Positions 22,901-35,800 of a DNA stretch of 64,000 nucleotides are shown here, in pieces. The notes beneath the pieces are model-generated. The model saw only the letters and a program-made list of their open reading frames with translations. It was not told where the DNA came from and ran no database searches. The stretch is from Opisthocomus hoazin (lineage: Eukaryota > Chordata > Aves > Opisthocomiformes > Opisthocomidae). Positions within the stretch are counted from its first letter, which is position 1. Each line of letters opens with the position of its first letter. The stretch covers positions 76,622,504 to 76,686,503 of the forward strand of contig NC_134414.1 of the NCBI RefSeq assembly GCF_030867145.1. The letters run 5' to 3'. A program made the translations under genes and the position numbers.

Positions 22901-25900
22901 GTAATTGCTAGACAGGAATTATTTATTCAGACTGTTGTATTTAGATAGAGCCAACAGAATTCATTTTAGCTTCACAAAGCTAGTTTGTCACGGTAACCTG
23001 CTGTCTTGTTTCATCTGAGTGATTCAACTTGATGTGTTTCCATTTCTAGGGGAAAATCATTACAGTACTCCTTTGTCAAGTCAGGACAGTGGTTTTTGCT
23101 AGCCTTTTTAATATAATGGCCCAATTTTGGATTATTTGTGTTCTGCCTTGCCATAGCCATCAGGTTCGTGGTTCTTGAGGGCAAGCCTGTGTCTTGTCTA
23201 TTCTCTTGGTTCTCTGCCCAGTCTCTCTGATTCTTTTTATCAATCTCCATGTCTTTTTCATGTTTTGTGCTCATTGCGCATCACATCTCAACATTTTTCC
23301 AAAGCAGAACATGAACACAATAGTATTCAATACCAGTTGATGCTTTAGATGCATAGTTCTGTGCTTTCAGCCATAAAGCAAAGCAAATGAGGTACTTGCT
23401 AATTTACAAGGAAACTCTGAAAATCCCTTATGCAAATGTAAATTTGAGACTAGTTGCACAGTTGGCTATGGCCAGGTTTTTTTCCATTGGTTACATAAGT
23501 CATCTTATGTTTAAAGTGTTTTTGTGATGCAGCATGGAAGGTAGGTTTCTATACAAACATGACACTTTGTTTTCTTATGCAAAAATCATGAAATTCAAGT
23601 TGTCCTCAAAATACTGGGGCGAAACACTTCGTTCAGTGGAAGGCTGGCAGATCTGTGTAGTGAGTTTTAGTATCTTCCTTGATTTGTATGAAAGAGGATA
23701 ATAATAAGATTTCTGGATCTGAAACTATTCCCTCTTGACTTCCTGACAGCATGAAACACAGAACAATAATATTAATCCTGGTTGCATGCAAAAGGAGTTG
23801 TTTTGACAGATAAGCAATCTGTCAGGCTGTTCAGACTACATTCTGACCAGAAGATACTGGAGAAGAATAACAAACAGGAAAAGGAGAATGAATTTTTTTT
23901 TTCCCTTATGGTGGGTTGGGAGAAAAAGTAAAATCATTCCTTTTTCATTTGTAGCTTGGATACTGTACTGAAGATCAGAGAATCATAGAATGGTTTGCGT
24001 TGGACGGGACCTTATAGATCATCTAGTTCCAACCCCCCTGTCATGGGCAGGGACACCTTCCACTAGACCAGGTTGCTCAAAGCCCCATCCAGCCTGGCCT
24101 GGAACACTTCCAGGGAGGGGGCATCCACAGCTACTCTGGGCAGCCTGTTCCAGTGCCTCTCCACCCTCACAGTGAAGAATTTTTTCCTCATATCTAATCT
24201 AAGCCTACCCTCTTTCAGTTTAAAACCATTACCCCTTGTCCTGTCACTCCATGCCCTTGTAAAAAGTCCCTCTCCAGCTTTCTTGTAGGCCCCCTTCAGG
24301 TACTGAAAGGCTGCAGTAAGGTCTCCCTGGAGCCTTCTCTTCTCCAGGCTGAACAGCCCCAACTCCCTCAGCCTTTCCTCATAGGGGAGGTGCTCCAGCC
24401 CTCAGATCATTTTTCTGGCCTCCTCTGGACCCGTTCCAACAGGTCCATGTCTTTCCTGTGCTGGGGGTTTCAGAGCTGGACGCAGGACTCCCGGTGGGGT
24501 CTCACCAGAGCAGAGGGGCAGAATCCCCTCACTTGCCCTGCTGGCCACACTGCTTGTGATGCAGCCCAGGATATGGTTGGCCTTCTGGGCTGCGAGCTCA
24601 CATTGCCAGCACGTATCAAATTTTTCATTTTTCAGTATTCCCCAAGTCCTCTTCTGCAGGGCCGCTCTCAATCAGTGCATCCCCTAGTCTGTGTTGATAT
24701 TGGGGATTGCCAAGTGTGTAAATCAGTTAGTGGAAGGGGGAAGATTTCTCAGTAGAAATTTAAAATTTCCCATCACCCATTAATCAGACAAGCTCCTTTT
24801 TCCCCTCTCCCCACTAACTGTGCTTCTCTCATTTGCCACAGTACGTGCTGTTGCTCATTGTGTGACTTTTTGTCCACTTAATTTTGTTGCAGCTTGGGTG
24901 AATGGAAACACTGAATGTCTACAGGTGCTAGAAAACAACACAGAACTCTTATCCTAAGTTCTTCTTTCCCAACCAGATAGGTCAGCATACCTAAGCCTCA
25001 TTTTCTCAGAGACTAAATCTTAATTTCTGTTGAAATTCCTGTCGCAACCCCTCAGAAACTTTCTTACTTGCTGTTGAAGCTCTGTGGGAATTCCAGTATT
25101 TGGTCAAGGCATGTTGTACCACACAGATAATACACTGCTGCTCTGCAGCGGACTTAAATTGTTGCATGGAAAAACTCTTACTACTGCCTACTACTACATA
25201 ATGTCTCAAGAGTTGAACCAACATGTACAGCAGCAGCACAGGAAGGAAACTGTATGCTGCTCCTTTAGTTAATACATAGCAATGTTTTGATAGTGAATCT
25301 TGGAGTCGTTAGGATGTACAGTTTGGGGATTTTTATACTTTAGAGTTTGACCTAAAAGTTAAATTCTTGCACTCTTTTTTTCTTTCCCTGTCCATTTCAT
25401 AAAGCCAACTGGAAGAGCCTTTTCTGGAAATCTGATCCGCCAGCCCCTGCTTCATATGGAAAGACTTGAGCTTCTCAGGAATGTCTGCAGAGACACTGCA
25501 CTGAGAAATCTTTCTCACACTGCAATTTCCAAATTCGTCTTGGACCGAATATTTGTGTGTGACAAGCACAAGATCCTGTTTTGTCAGACGCCAAAAGTGG
25601 GCAACACTCAGTGGAAAAAAGTCTTGATCGTTTTAAATGGTACCTACTCTGCTGTGGGTGTGTGGGTGTCTTTGAGGAGGAGGAAGGAACAGAATTGGTC
25701 CAACTGGGGCAACATAAAAATGGATTCTTTCTGCTTTGTTGTACACTGATACTTAATTTCAGCTTTCATTCTTCACAGTTGCTTTTAGTCCTTTCAAAAC
25801 ATCTCTTTTAAAGAAAATAAACCTGTTCATTCTGTGAAAATAAATATTGTTACTGCTTGGCTCAAAAGTGATTTGAGTCATGGAAGAGTACCCATGTGCA

Positions 25901-28900
25901 TGTGGCAGGTAGATGTGTTATCTTTGAAGGGGTGGCACTAATTTATAAAATTTGAAACAAGTAAATTACAAGGTATCACAATTCCCTGAGAAACAATAAT
26001 ATAAAATTTCTGACTTCAAGCCATTGACTTTTAACTAGGATTTTTTAGCCATTAAGAAAGCTAGTTAAAACTTGGCAGCTGCTGTTGGTCTGTACTCCTG
26101 AAATATTGTGTATGTGCTGTCAGTGAGGCATCATAGGAGTTATGAAGATTCTGAGGTGCTTAAGGGGGGATAGTTTGGTCAACAAAGGTATGTTACAAAA
26201 GACTGTAAAAGAAGGATTAAAGGGACTAGTGTGCTTGCATAATGATCTACAAGGTGAATGCTGCCTGTCAATATGTAGCCTACCCTCCTCTTGTAGTAGC
26301 CTGATATGCCAATAAAAATAACTCATTTCCTCGGGGTTTTCTGTTGTACCACTATCTGCACACATAAACTTAACTTGGTTGTATTTAACAGAACACACCT
26401 TAGTTTGACATGAGACCCTCTTGCCCGTCTGTGAATTTGCTACGTACAGTCAGGTCAGTTGAGGTCCTTCTGTGTTTTGCAGGTGACATAGCTCACCAAG
26501 ATGTGGGCAAAACCTGGGCAGTGTAAACCCAGCTTTCTTGTTACAAGCACTCTGCGAACAGCCAGCTCTGCGCTTATGTTTTTATGTTTTCATGTTTTCT
26601 TACCTTGTGTGAGCAAGTTTGCATGCCCAGAAGGAAACAGATACAAATTGGCAAAGGAACTGTGTCCCTCAGCAAAAGTTTTGTTTTGTACCGAGAGGTA
26701 TGCCTTTCATAACTTTAATATTAGTTTCAACTTTGATATATGGATGGGAGCTGAAAATCCAGTAAAGGCATGCACACACATAAGTGTGGGGATGTGTCTT
26801 CAATACTTGTGACAGCTACACTCCAAGAAAATACTAAATATGAAACTGTACGAGTGCATTAGAAGTACCTGCTCGTACCAGAATTGAACAGAGAGAACAC
26901 GCAAAGAATAGCTCAGGACAGCCAGGGACGTATTGGCTGCATTGAGTGGAGGATAACTTGTGTCTTACCAGGAGGGAACCTTTCACCTTGAGCTTCCTAT
27001 TTCTGGCATGTTGGATAACGACAGGAAATTGTTGCCATATAAACAGCGTGCTCTTCTGCTGTAGGCTGCCAGTGCCCTAGTATCTGCTGCTGAAGGCTAC
27101 CGCTGCAGTTGACCTAACTTTCTTTTTGGGTAGTTTCAACAGGCAGTACAGATACTCGAGGGGGAACACATAAGTGGTATTTAAGGTTCACAATGGGGAA
27201 ACGCAGCTGTGGCACTGTGGGGGAGGTAACTCTGCTACTGCTGATACTGAATCTCTACTCTGGATGAGTGCAAGGTTTCAGTGTCAGAGGCTGTCTGACG
27301 TGACATCTCTTGTCCACATGTGATTCACCCACAGTACCAAAATATGTAATGAGAAAACTGAAATCGATAAAATACACCCCCACCCCCACCAAAAAAAAAA
27401 AAAAAAAAGAAAACTGAGAAGCTGAGTGGTGTGGATTATTCACTGCAGTTCTGGAACAGAGAAGGCTGTAGAGGGTTTCACCTAAAGAGCTGGTTTTGTG
27501 GTTTGTATGTCCCTGTTCGTGTTGCGGGTTGGCACTCTGAAATAATGCAGTTGTGTGAAGGCGTACTCTTAAAGCCCAAGGCATCCACATGAGATATTTC
27601 TCATAGTCATAAAAACTTCCAGGATCAGTTCTTAAAATAAATGCATCAGATTTTAGTGACATTATTATTCTTGTCAGCTTATGTGCTTGAAGAAATCTGA
27701 AGGCTTTCTATTGTTAATTTTGGTACTTTTATATCTGTGTAGCACTGTATGATTGGAATTCTTGTTTCAGATAGTGTAGTTTTAAAAAGAACTTCATGGA
27801 TCCTGACACTAAAGTGCTTTTGTGTTGAAGCAGTTCCAAAAGCAGCCCACAGCATTTATTTTTTGTTGGTGGTGGAAACTCAGCCAAAAAGCTGGTTCCT
27901 TCTTTGGAATTAATCCTCAAAGTCTTCCTCCATTTGTATGCATTGGCAGGGGGAAAGAGAATGGGGGCACTGAGGTAGGGAGTTGTAGGCTTAGATGTAA
28001 TTGCTGATGAAGCTTGTGTAATGTGTGTTTCTGAGTGTTTTGAGGCCGTTCAGTCTTGGACCTTGGTGTCACATACCCTAAAGAATTTTAACAGTTTTCG
28101 GCTTCGCAGTCAGAATCTCTCATCTCATCGTTTAGCAGTTTTAAACATAGTAACTATAAATGCTAAAAATACAGAAAAGAGAAAGATACAACAAAAATCT
28201 GTCAGCCAAAAGCACACATGCTTGCTTGTGTTCGCTTTTTTTTCTCCTTGAAGGATTCACTTGCTCACTCTTTTTTATTTGTCTAGGAGCATTTTCTTCC
28301 ATAGAAGAGATCCCAGAAAATATTGTGCATGATCATGAGAAGAATGGCCTTCCACGCTTGTCCTCCTTCAGTGACTCTGAAATTAAAAAGCGGTAAGAGG
28401 TGACTTCCTAGGGATGTGGGAGGGGTTTGGAGTCAGTGGGCAATGAAGAGTACAGCTGAAGTCTACATCTGGGATTGAAGACAACGAGGTTCCTGTACCA
28501 CCACTTGTATTATGGCACAGTTCTGTTATCCTCACAGATGTTGCTGTGACTGCCTCCCTACTGGCTTTGAAGGAGAACACCAGTGTAGTTGGTGATACAG
28601 TTAGGTGAGCCAACAAACTCCCTCTGGATATAGGGTTTCTGTAGTTCAAGTAGTTACATAGTTGACCTTGAGAAGGGGAAGTTTAGCTGGAAGGTCCACC
28701 CTGTTGCCTTGCACAGTTAGGATTGAACTGGATAGGTGTAAAACATTAGTGCTCCTTAGCCTGAGAGTGTTGTCCGTTCAGCTGAACCATTTTATTTTCC
28801 TGTTTGGGTGCTTCTGGTTCTTCTCAGAGCAGAAAAAATAATTCTCTGCAGTAGATCCTTCCAAATTACTTGGGCCAGATTTTTCACCGTGTCTGCTCTC

Positions 28901-30775
28901 ATCTCTACTAGAGCCGATGTCGTATATAATCCCCGAAAAGGGTGGCAGCATGGAGAGAACAGGACATAAGATGACAGCAGACACTTGTAAGCTTGTGCTT
29001 GCATGGTTTTTGTATGTATTAAGCCGTTCTGAAGAGTCAGCCACTTACACACGTGGTGTCAGCTATGAGTAGAGGTCAGTCCACGGTTTGTTGCATTCAG
29101 CATTACAAAGACATTTATCACAGCTGTGCCTGTGGAAATGGAGTCACTTGATTGTGTTGATAGTGAGCAAGAGGAAATACTGTAACCATGTTCTTGAGAA
29201 CATGGATTTGTTCTCCCTCCCTGTGAACAACCCTCCATAGACAGTAACTGTTCACCTGGGGGATGAACCATAGCTAGGGTATTTGAAGTTGAATGCCATT
29301 ACAATTCAAGTTGTTGCAGTCAGCCCACCACAGAAGTTGCACTGGAGATGCATAACATGGGTTCCGTTGGGATTCTGAAATAAATTATCAGAGAGTTTAG
29401 GAGTAGAGAGAGGGATAGTGCAGATCTGTTGATCTAGTTTGCTGACCTCTAGCCCCTGCCTGGTTAGGAGTAAGTCAGGAGAACCTGAAGACTGATCCAA
29501 GTGCCTGTTGAGGCTGGAAAGAGTCCATCCACTTATTTCAGTGACGACTGGGCTCTATATTGCCTTTCTCAGCTATTTACCGAAATAAACTTGGTTTTCA
29601 ATTTACTCCTCCTACAGATAATCTCTGACTACAGAACATTACAGTTTAGTGGTATCACATCAAAATGTGAAATTCTGTTGAAAACTGCAGTTTCATGAAA
29701 ATAGTGCTTTCAGCCATTACTGAAAGCATGACAAAACTTTAAATAAAATATGACTTTTTTTTTTTTTTTACTTAAGCAGTGATTTGTCTAACTACCTGCC
29801 AGTGAGAAATGCAACCCTGTATGCATTTAGCTGCACCAAGCCACTTTTTCAATGCCTTTGTGCATTTTGCTTCTTGAGCTTAATCACATGGCATTAAAAA
29901 TATCTTTGACTCGGAGCTTTCAGCGTCTTTCATTTCCTATTTATATGGATTGAGATAAACTAAGCTCCTCCGGTTTGAATAAAATGTGAAAACTAGGATG
30001 AACTTTTTCCACTTTGTACTGTATACAAAAACTGTTAGTAAGAAGACAGAAATTGTATTTGTAGTCCTATTGATTATAATATAGATAGACTATGCAAGTG
30101 GTGTAAGATTCATCTTGCTGTGTCTGTGGTCAGTGTTTATGTACATTTTGTAAGTCTTTGCTAAACACACTTCAAACACATTGCTAAACGCTTTCCTTAA
30201 TTGTTTAATTTCTTATTTTCTTCCTTCCTCTGTTTAGACTGAATTTATACTTCAAGTTTTTTATTGTTAGAGATCCATTTGAAAGACTTATTTCTGCATT
30301 TAAAGACAAGTTTGTGCACAATCCTCGGTTTGAACCTTGGTACCGGCATGAAATTGCTCCTGGCATCATTCGTAAATATAGAAAGAATCGCACAGAGACC
30401 AAAGGGCTACAGTTCGAGGATTTTGTGCGCTATCTGGGTGACCCTAACCACCGATGGCTGGATGTTCAGTTTGGTGACCACATCATTCATTGGGTAACGT
30501 ATGTGGAACTTTGTGCCCCCTGTGAAATCACGTATAGTGTGATCGGACACCATGAAACTCTGGAGGACGATGCTCCGTATATCTTGAAAGCAGCCGGCAT
30601 AGACCATCTGGTATCATACCCCACGATTCCACCAGGCATTACAGTGTACAACAGAACAAAAGTAGAGCGGTATTTTTCAGGAATTAGCAAGAGAGACATA
30701 AGACGCCTCTATGCGCGCTTTGAAGGCGATTTTAAACTCTTTGGTTATCGGGAGCCAGATTTCTTGCTTAACTGA
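19880..30775 (+). CDS. CHST10: Carbohydrate sulfotransferase 10 (HNK-1 sulfotransferase), five coding exons
   Basis: CHST10 transfers sulfate from PAPS to the 3-OH of the terminal glucuronic acid of the HNK-1 glycan, in the Golgi, on neural adhesion glycoproteins and glycolipids. Coding exons are 19880-19979, 22720-22817, 25405-25639, 28287-28392 and 30238-30775. All introns are GT-AG, and phases join to 1077 nt (358 residues plus stop), two residues longer than the human protein as I recall it. Residues 1-6 are a short cytosolic tail and about 7-27 a signal anchor (type II membrane protein). The 5'-PAPS loop TPKVGNTQWKK is at 128-138, the 3'-phosphate motif IVRDPFERLISAF at 189-201 with Arg191 and Ser199, and the conserved C-terminal block KRDIRRLYARFEGDFKLFGY ends near 351. 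N-glycosylation sequons are at Asn101, Asn230 and Asn318. No frame damage is seen. Near-identity to mammalian CHST10 makes the call very firm. Confidence 0.97.
19980..22719 (+). other. CHST10 intron (2740 bp)
   Basis: Starts GTAAGT and ends TTCTTTAG. Short open frames only; no repeat or RNA gene recognised. Confidence 0.8.
22720..22817 (+). CDS. CHST10: CHST10 coding exon 2
   Basis: The 98-bp exon completes the codon for Gly34 and encodes YSAKQEPLILTAVTKVEEVH and onward to residue 66. This is the lumenal stem region, which is expected to diverge; YSAKQE and the KH.PE pattern match the mammalian stem. The acceptor is CTTTAG and the donor CCAG|GTGCAT. It joins in phase 1 on the left and phase 0 on the right. 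Confidence 0.92.
22818..25404 (+). other. CHST10 intron containing a reverse-orientation CR1
   Basis: GT-AG intron of 2587 bp. It contains one CR1 fragment on the opposite strand (23976-24711). The rest is unremarkable. Confidence 0.8.
23976..24711 (-). mobile_element. CR1 LINE fragment inside a CHST10 intron
   Basis: The left end has the reverse tail AGAATCATAGAATGG and the 3' UTR block. Minus-strand frames at 24362-24063 ([16 protein letters not shown]-type, FFTVRVERHWNRLP) and 24671-24402 carry the ORF2 C-terminal region, but in two broken frames. Similarity to CR1 fades near 24711. Antisense orientation relative to CHST10 means its poly(A)-type signals do not threaten the host transcript. 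Confidence 0.93.
25405..25639 (+). CDS. CHST10: CHST10 coding exon 3 (5'-PAPS-binding loop)
   Basis: Encodes residues 67-144 plus one base. It includes HMERLELLRNVCRD, the sequon at Asn101, the DRIFVCDKHKILFCQTPKVG segment and the 5'-phosphosulfate loop. The acceptor is TTCATAAAG and the donor AATG|GTACCT, a slightly weak but usable donor. Confidence 0.95.
25640..28286 (+). other. CHST10 intron (2647 bp)
   Basis: Contains a C-rich tract followed by a run of 18 A at 27391-27408. No coding or known repeat otherwise. Confidence 0.8.
28287..28392 (+). CDS. CHST10: CHST10 coding exon 4
   Basis: 106 bp encoding residues 145-180 in part (AFSSIEEIPENIVHDHEKNG, LPRLSSFSDSEIKK). The acceptor is TTTGTCTAG and the donor AGCG|GTAAGA. 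It enters in phase 1 and leaves in phase 2, matching its neighbours. Confidence 0.95.
28393..30237 (+). other. CHST10 last intron (1845 bp)
   Basis: GT-AG intron. A T-run lies at about 29756-29770. No embedded gene or repeat recognised. Confidence 0.8.
30238..30775 (+). CDS. CHST10: CHST10 last coding exon (catalytic C-terminal half)
   Basis: Encodes residues 180-358 and the TGA stop at 30773-30775. It contains the 3'-phosphate-binding motif (residues 189-201), the DKFVHNPRFEPWYRHEIAPG stretch, FGDHIIHWVTYVELCAPCE, and the C-terminal KRDIRRLYARFEGD block. This is almost invariant relative to mammalian CHST10. Confidence 0.97.
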
Positions 30776-32096
30776 CACCTAGGATAAGCTCTGAAGAAGT
30801 GTCTCGTGGATTAACCTAAACCTGCGTAAATACCAGCTGCAACACTGAGGGAGCTGGGAATGACCATTTGTTTTCTAGCTTTTTGATGTTGCTCCATTTT
30901 TCAGTGAAATATTTGTCATATGAACAAGCAGGGGCTTATAGTTGTTGTTTACTGGCCATGTTTTCACTATGTGACATTGCAATCTGTTAGGAGTGAAGTC
31001 TCTGTTACCTGAAAATACAGAATTCCACTTCTCCCCTCTTCACTCCAGGAAAAAAGAGGGACAACGAATGGGCTATGATCTTCCTCTCCCAGACAGAATG
31101 CCATTTTTAAGATATTAGGAAGTATTTATAAAGATGGCAATTTCACTGTAGGTTAATTCTGATACGTGGGTGAACTTGATGATTCATGCTCATGAGGAGG
31201 GCATGTAGTCTTCTCCCATGAGCTTTGAAAATGAGAGGCCAGTACAGGACTAAAAATTGATTCAATGCTTGACAAGTAAAATCATCTAGGTTCTGTCATA
31301 TGGCTGCTACAGTAACAATAATGCTGATCTAATCCCATTTTTGTTTGTCACAAATCTAATTAGACGGAAGCTTTAGAGGTGTTAAAAAAGAGACTGGTTC
31401 CAGAGCCCAGTTGTCTTTGTATTTTTGTCAAGTGTTTGCTGTACTTACTACCGGTCTATTAAGCCTCATAATTCTACTTTTGGTTTTCAAAATATTATTT
31501 AACTCCTGGCTATGTAAGTTACCTGAGAACACCAAGTGCAAATGGAGCATAGAGGAAATATGAAACTGCTAGGGAAACTTTAAGGAAAATTAATTTAAAG
31601 TAAAGTATTAATTGTATTTGCGAAAGCACATTTAGAGATGCTCTCTAAATATTACACAATTTAATTTTGTCTTCTAACGGTTAAGATTAATATAAAGAAG
31701 CCACAAAAGCAGGATGTCATATAAAAGAGCTGCTAGAGTTACTTGGGTTAATGATCTGCCTTTTTCTTATATCCAGCCTTGCTCAATGTTCAGTGCCTCA
31801 GAGAACAGAAAATTTACCCCCTCTGAAAATTCATCTCCCTACTGCTAAAGGAGACAGGATGGATCCCTGATTTTTTTGGTGGTTCACTGCTGTGGTGTCC
31901 CGACTCAAAAATGCCCAACATTTGTTTTACCAATGGGGTGAGTTGGCAACTTGCCAGCAATGTGAATGTCGCTTAAATTTGTGTACCTGTTTTATGCATT
32001 AAAAAAAGAAAACCAGAACTGAATGGATGCAGCCATCATAGTTGCCTGTGCTTGCATTGTATCTCATAAAGAGCAGTCTTGTTTGAGTTCACCAGC

Positions 32097-32102
32097 AATA
32101 AA
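32097..32102 (+). terminator. Candidate CHST10 poly(A) signal, proximal
   Basis: First AATAAA after the stop codon, 1.3 kb downstream of it. Confidence 0.4.
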
Positions 32103-32777
32103 AATCGGTGCGCTGCCACCTCATCCTGCAGGTCATGGCAGGGAGAGACCACGTATCTGAAATACAGGAATTGCTCTATCACAGTGAGCACGTGAACTGT
32201 ATTTTTTATATCTTAGTCCTAAAATATTAATTGTCAGATCAACATAGTGTTGCCGGCTAGAAATGCTAATGGGGGCCAGTGCTATGGAATCTGCTCCTAA
32301 ATCCAGCCACAGTATGGTTTTGATAGCTTCCTGTATCAACACAAGGAAGCGTCCTGCACTTGTGGAAAAGGAAAGCTGTGCCAGGCTGACGTGTGCTGCA
32401 ACCCACAAAAAGGAAGCCCTGTTCTAGCTGGAAGCGAGTTCAGAGAGATCTCAACAGACTAATTGAAATAAGGGAGAACCATTAACTGGGCATGGTTAGC
32501 AAGAGAATAGTCCAAGGTGGCAAAGTTGAAAGGTGGGATTTTTTATTTTTTTTTTTAAAGCAACGATTACAGTGCCCTAACTTGTTAGTTCTTAACCAAT
32601 GATAAAAAGAAGTTAACAGCTCCAGGTTCTTCTGTGGTTTTCTTAGTATGGGAACTTAGCAAAATGTACTGTTAGATGCATTTTGGAGCTAATGAGCTGA
32701 TTGATTACCTCTCTGCCAATTCAAAATGTAACAGTGTGAATAATGTGTAATGAATTCAGGCCTTAAAGTTTAATTCT

Positions 32778-32783
32778 AATAAA
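32778..32783 (+). terminator. Candidate CHST10 poly(A) signal, distal
   Basis: AATAAA about 2.0 kb after the stop codon, followed by T-rich sequence. Confidence 0.4.
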
Positions 32784-32803
32784 GATAAAGTAGAATTGTT
32801 TTC

Positions 32804-35800
32804 CTCTGAAAGCATAAGCTACTGATCACACAGAGTGCCAATGTATGTTTTTATTTTTCTTGGTAAATTACTTAAAGTATCCATTGCTTAAAAGTTGACA
32901 GGTGTAAAGTGCTACGTAAATATTAAGTAATAATATTTTTTTCTAATAGCTTTCTCTGTATTGAGTTCTCTCGGGCATCTGACAGCAAATATGAACAGAG
33001 CTATGGACTGCCGTAGGCAGAGGTGTGTACTGCTCTCCCAGCTCCGTGCCTACACGCTTTTCAGGCTGGGACTGGAACGCTCGGTACCATTTCTTAAATT
33101 CAAACACAAAGCTTCTCTTTTCAACGATACCCTCCTGAGCTGTCTTTTATTTCTAGAAGGGTGGTTTTTTTTCCTCACATGGCTCAAGTAATGATGGTGT
33201 GATTTTGGCATGGCTCTTGCAGAGACTTGGACAAAATGAAAGCCCTTGGTGAGGTATGGTAGGGTTCTCCTTATCTCGGTCCTGTGCAGGTAGGGTGGCC
33301 AAGAGCATACTGTGTCGGGGAGGAGGCTCTTGCCCTGCTAGTTGCGATTAATTAAATGCTTCTGTTTTGTTTTAGCTTGATTGTACTCTATACAAGGCTT
33401 TTATAAATTTAGTCCCAATGGCATGCATGAACATCATTTGGCTGTTAGGATGTCATTTGCATACCACTTTCAAACTGTAGGTGATATTTATGTCATATTT
33501 TGGGAGTTGCTGGCCCAGGTTGTTACTTCTCTTTTCTTATTGTTGTTACAGCTTCAGAAAACAAAATTACATCCTTACGTTGTGCATATCTGTTTCTTTT
33601 TGTTGTCTCTCCTCAGCAGCTTTCGAGTCCTTTGGCGCATTTCAACCACATTTTACAGAGGAAAGTTGAGTTTTTAGGGATGGTGAGTTGCAGTAATCTT
33701 CCTGAAAGTAGAGGAGGAGAGACCCATTTTTTGTCCATCAGAGAGTCCATGCTGTAAGATAGCTTTAGGGAAAGTACAGACAGGAAACCGAGCTCTACAG
33801 CTTCTGCTCATTGTGGAGCCTCAGTTTGTCATGGACTCCCTTCCAATGCTCCAAGTCTTCCCTCTGATCTCAGTTAACAAAGAGAGAAATCATGAATTAA
33901 AAAGTATTCTATGGGTCTGTTATCGTCATGTTGCATATAAAATGAAGGACACTTCTAGATATCAGCTGACTGGGGTTTTTTTGAGCTCTTAGGGTTTTTT
34001 TTTTTGTCGTGGTAAAAATGGATCTGGAATTCACTTGCATGTGAACCACCTTTAAGGACAACGCCTGTACCCTTTTAACTTCCGCACACAGTGCGCTGTC
34101 ACTGGTGTGCTTTCTGATGACATGCTGTGAAGATGTTTTTCTGTAGTTAAAAATATGTGTGCAATTTTTTTTATTTTGGGAACTATTCCTTCAAAGAAGG
34201 AGCAATTCAAAAATGTCCTGAAAAAACGTATTTTTTCACGATAAGCGTGTTGTTTTCCTATTCATGCTCAGATGCTGCCCTGTTTGTGCTGAGGGTAACA
34301 GCCCCCTGCTGCTACCTCTTGTCTCTGTCCTCAGATCAAGGAAGCCATCAGACAGCTCTGGCTTTTGTGTAGCATTACTTTTTCCTTGAGGCGTTAATAA
34401 TTTTGTTGGCTGGGAAAGCCACCTTTGATCTTATCTGTGCTCCAGAAAGTTTGCTGAGAAAAGAGTGATTAGATAGGGATTGTTTAAGCTTATTTTCTCA
34501 GATGAAAAAGGATGTCTCGTCAGTGTATCTGCCTGTATCTGATATCCCTTAATTGACAGACAGAGGCTGAATGATCTTTCTGCTTAATGGCCTTACCGTG
34601 ATTCACAGTAAGCCCCCATCCTAATATTACAGCAATGTGAAGGGACCTGGAAGGAGGTGTAAATTCAGCATGTTCTTATTTTAAATGTGAGGGGGTAAAG
34701 GAAACTTGACACAGGAGTTGGGCCCTGAAGATCTATCGTGGCTAATTGCTTGTTACTTGTCATCTGCAGAGGCTGGTGCAGTTTCTTTGTGGCCTGCGCT
34801 TGGGAAGATTTATGTGAGGTAGAAAGAGGCTTGTGGGTGGTGGAAAATTCCTCTTCAGCCCAAGTTAGCTGTGCGTGTTCCTGGGCGGCTGCCGTGGGGA
34901 AGGTTTTAGCAGGGGATGATCCTATTAGCAGCAAAGCCTGCAGTGCTGGGGCTGGCGAGCAGAGTGCCTCCCCGCTGGAGGGGGAGCGGGTTCGGCTTGT
35001 GCCGGTGTGCACGGCCGACTTTGATGCTGCCTTGTATAAACCTCTGGTTTTGTGCTTTTGATGCTGTTGTGTGCAGCTGAGCTGTCGTCTGGCTTTCCTG
35101 CATGTGGCAGAAGCCTGAGGTGCCTCATCCCGTCGCCGCCGGAGCAGGAGCAGCGTTGGAAGGCCTGCAGCCTGTTTTGCTATGCAGGAGGGGACGTTTC
35201 CCTTCTGAAGCGAGCAGCATTAGGCCTGCAGCCACGCAGCTAGTGGCAGCAGGCTGGTCTAAGCGCGGAGGTGGTGCTGTTCGGGGCTAGCTGCTGCAAA
35301 ATCATCGTTTTCCCTTCTAATCCAGGCAGGAGTGAAAGGGAAAAAAAGACATGTGTTTGTTTTGAGTCATTAGCGGGAACTGCGCTGATAGAAATTCCAG
35401 GCTGGTAAACCTTAGGAGAGCAACACTGAAAAAAGCCATGAGCAGTTGCTTTAAAGCTCCCCGGAGATGCTGGACTCCAAGTTGAAGGAAAGTTGCTGAA
35501 GCTTCATGGGAGGTGTTAGAGGAGCGAGCGTGCTCCCCCCGTATAGGATGTACGCATGCCAGGGGAGCAGCTGCTGATGGGACAGCATGCGCGTGGCAGG
35601 CTGAAAGCACCAAGCATCTGCTGTGGGTGTCTGTTTGAAATCACAGAAAGGGAGGGAAAAAAAAAGTGGAAAGGAAGTAACGAAAAAATAATCCTGAAGG
35701 TTGCACACCTGGGAATGCAGTACCCACCTAACTGCCAGGAATACGCTGACCACCCTGGGTGCGTACAAGTTGTTTCTGAGTAGTTTGTGGGACAAAAGCA

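Larger units (their letters stand above)
30776..32803 (+). other. CHST10: CHST10 3' UTR (end estimated)
   Basis: AT-rich, without open frames of note. AATAAA occurs at 32097-32102 and again at 32778-32783; the second is followed within about 40-60 bases by T/GT-rich sequence, as poly(A) sites usually are. Either or both could be used. The 3' boundary given assumes the distal site. Confidence 0.5.

Noticed and set aside
27370-27408. C-rich tract plus A18 in a CHST10 intron as a retroposon tail
   Set aside because: No retroposed body or flanking duplication seen; treated as simple sequence.
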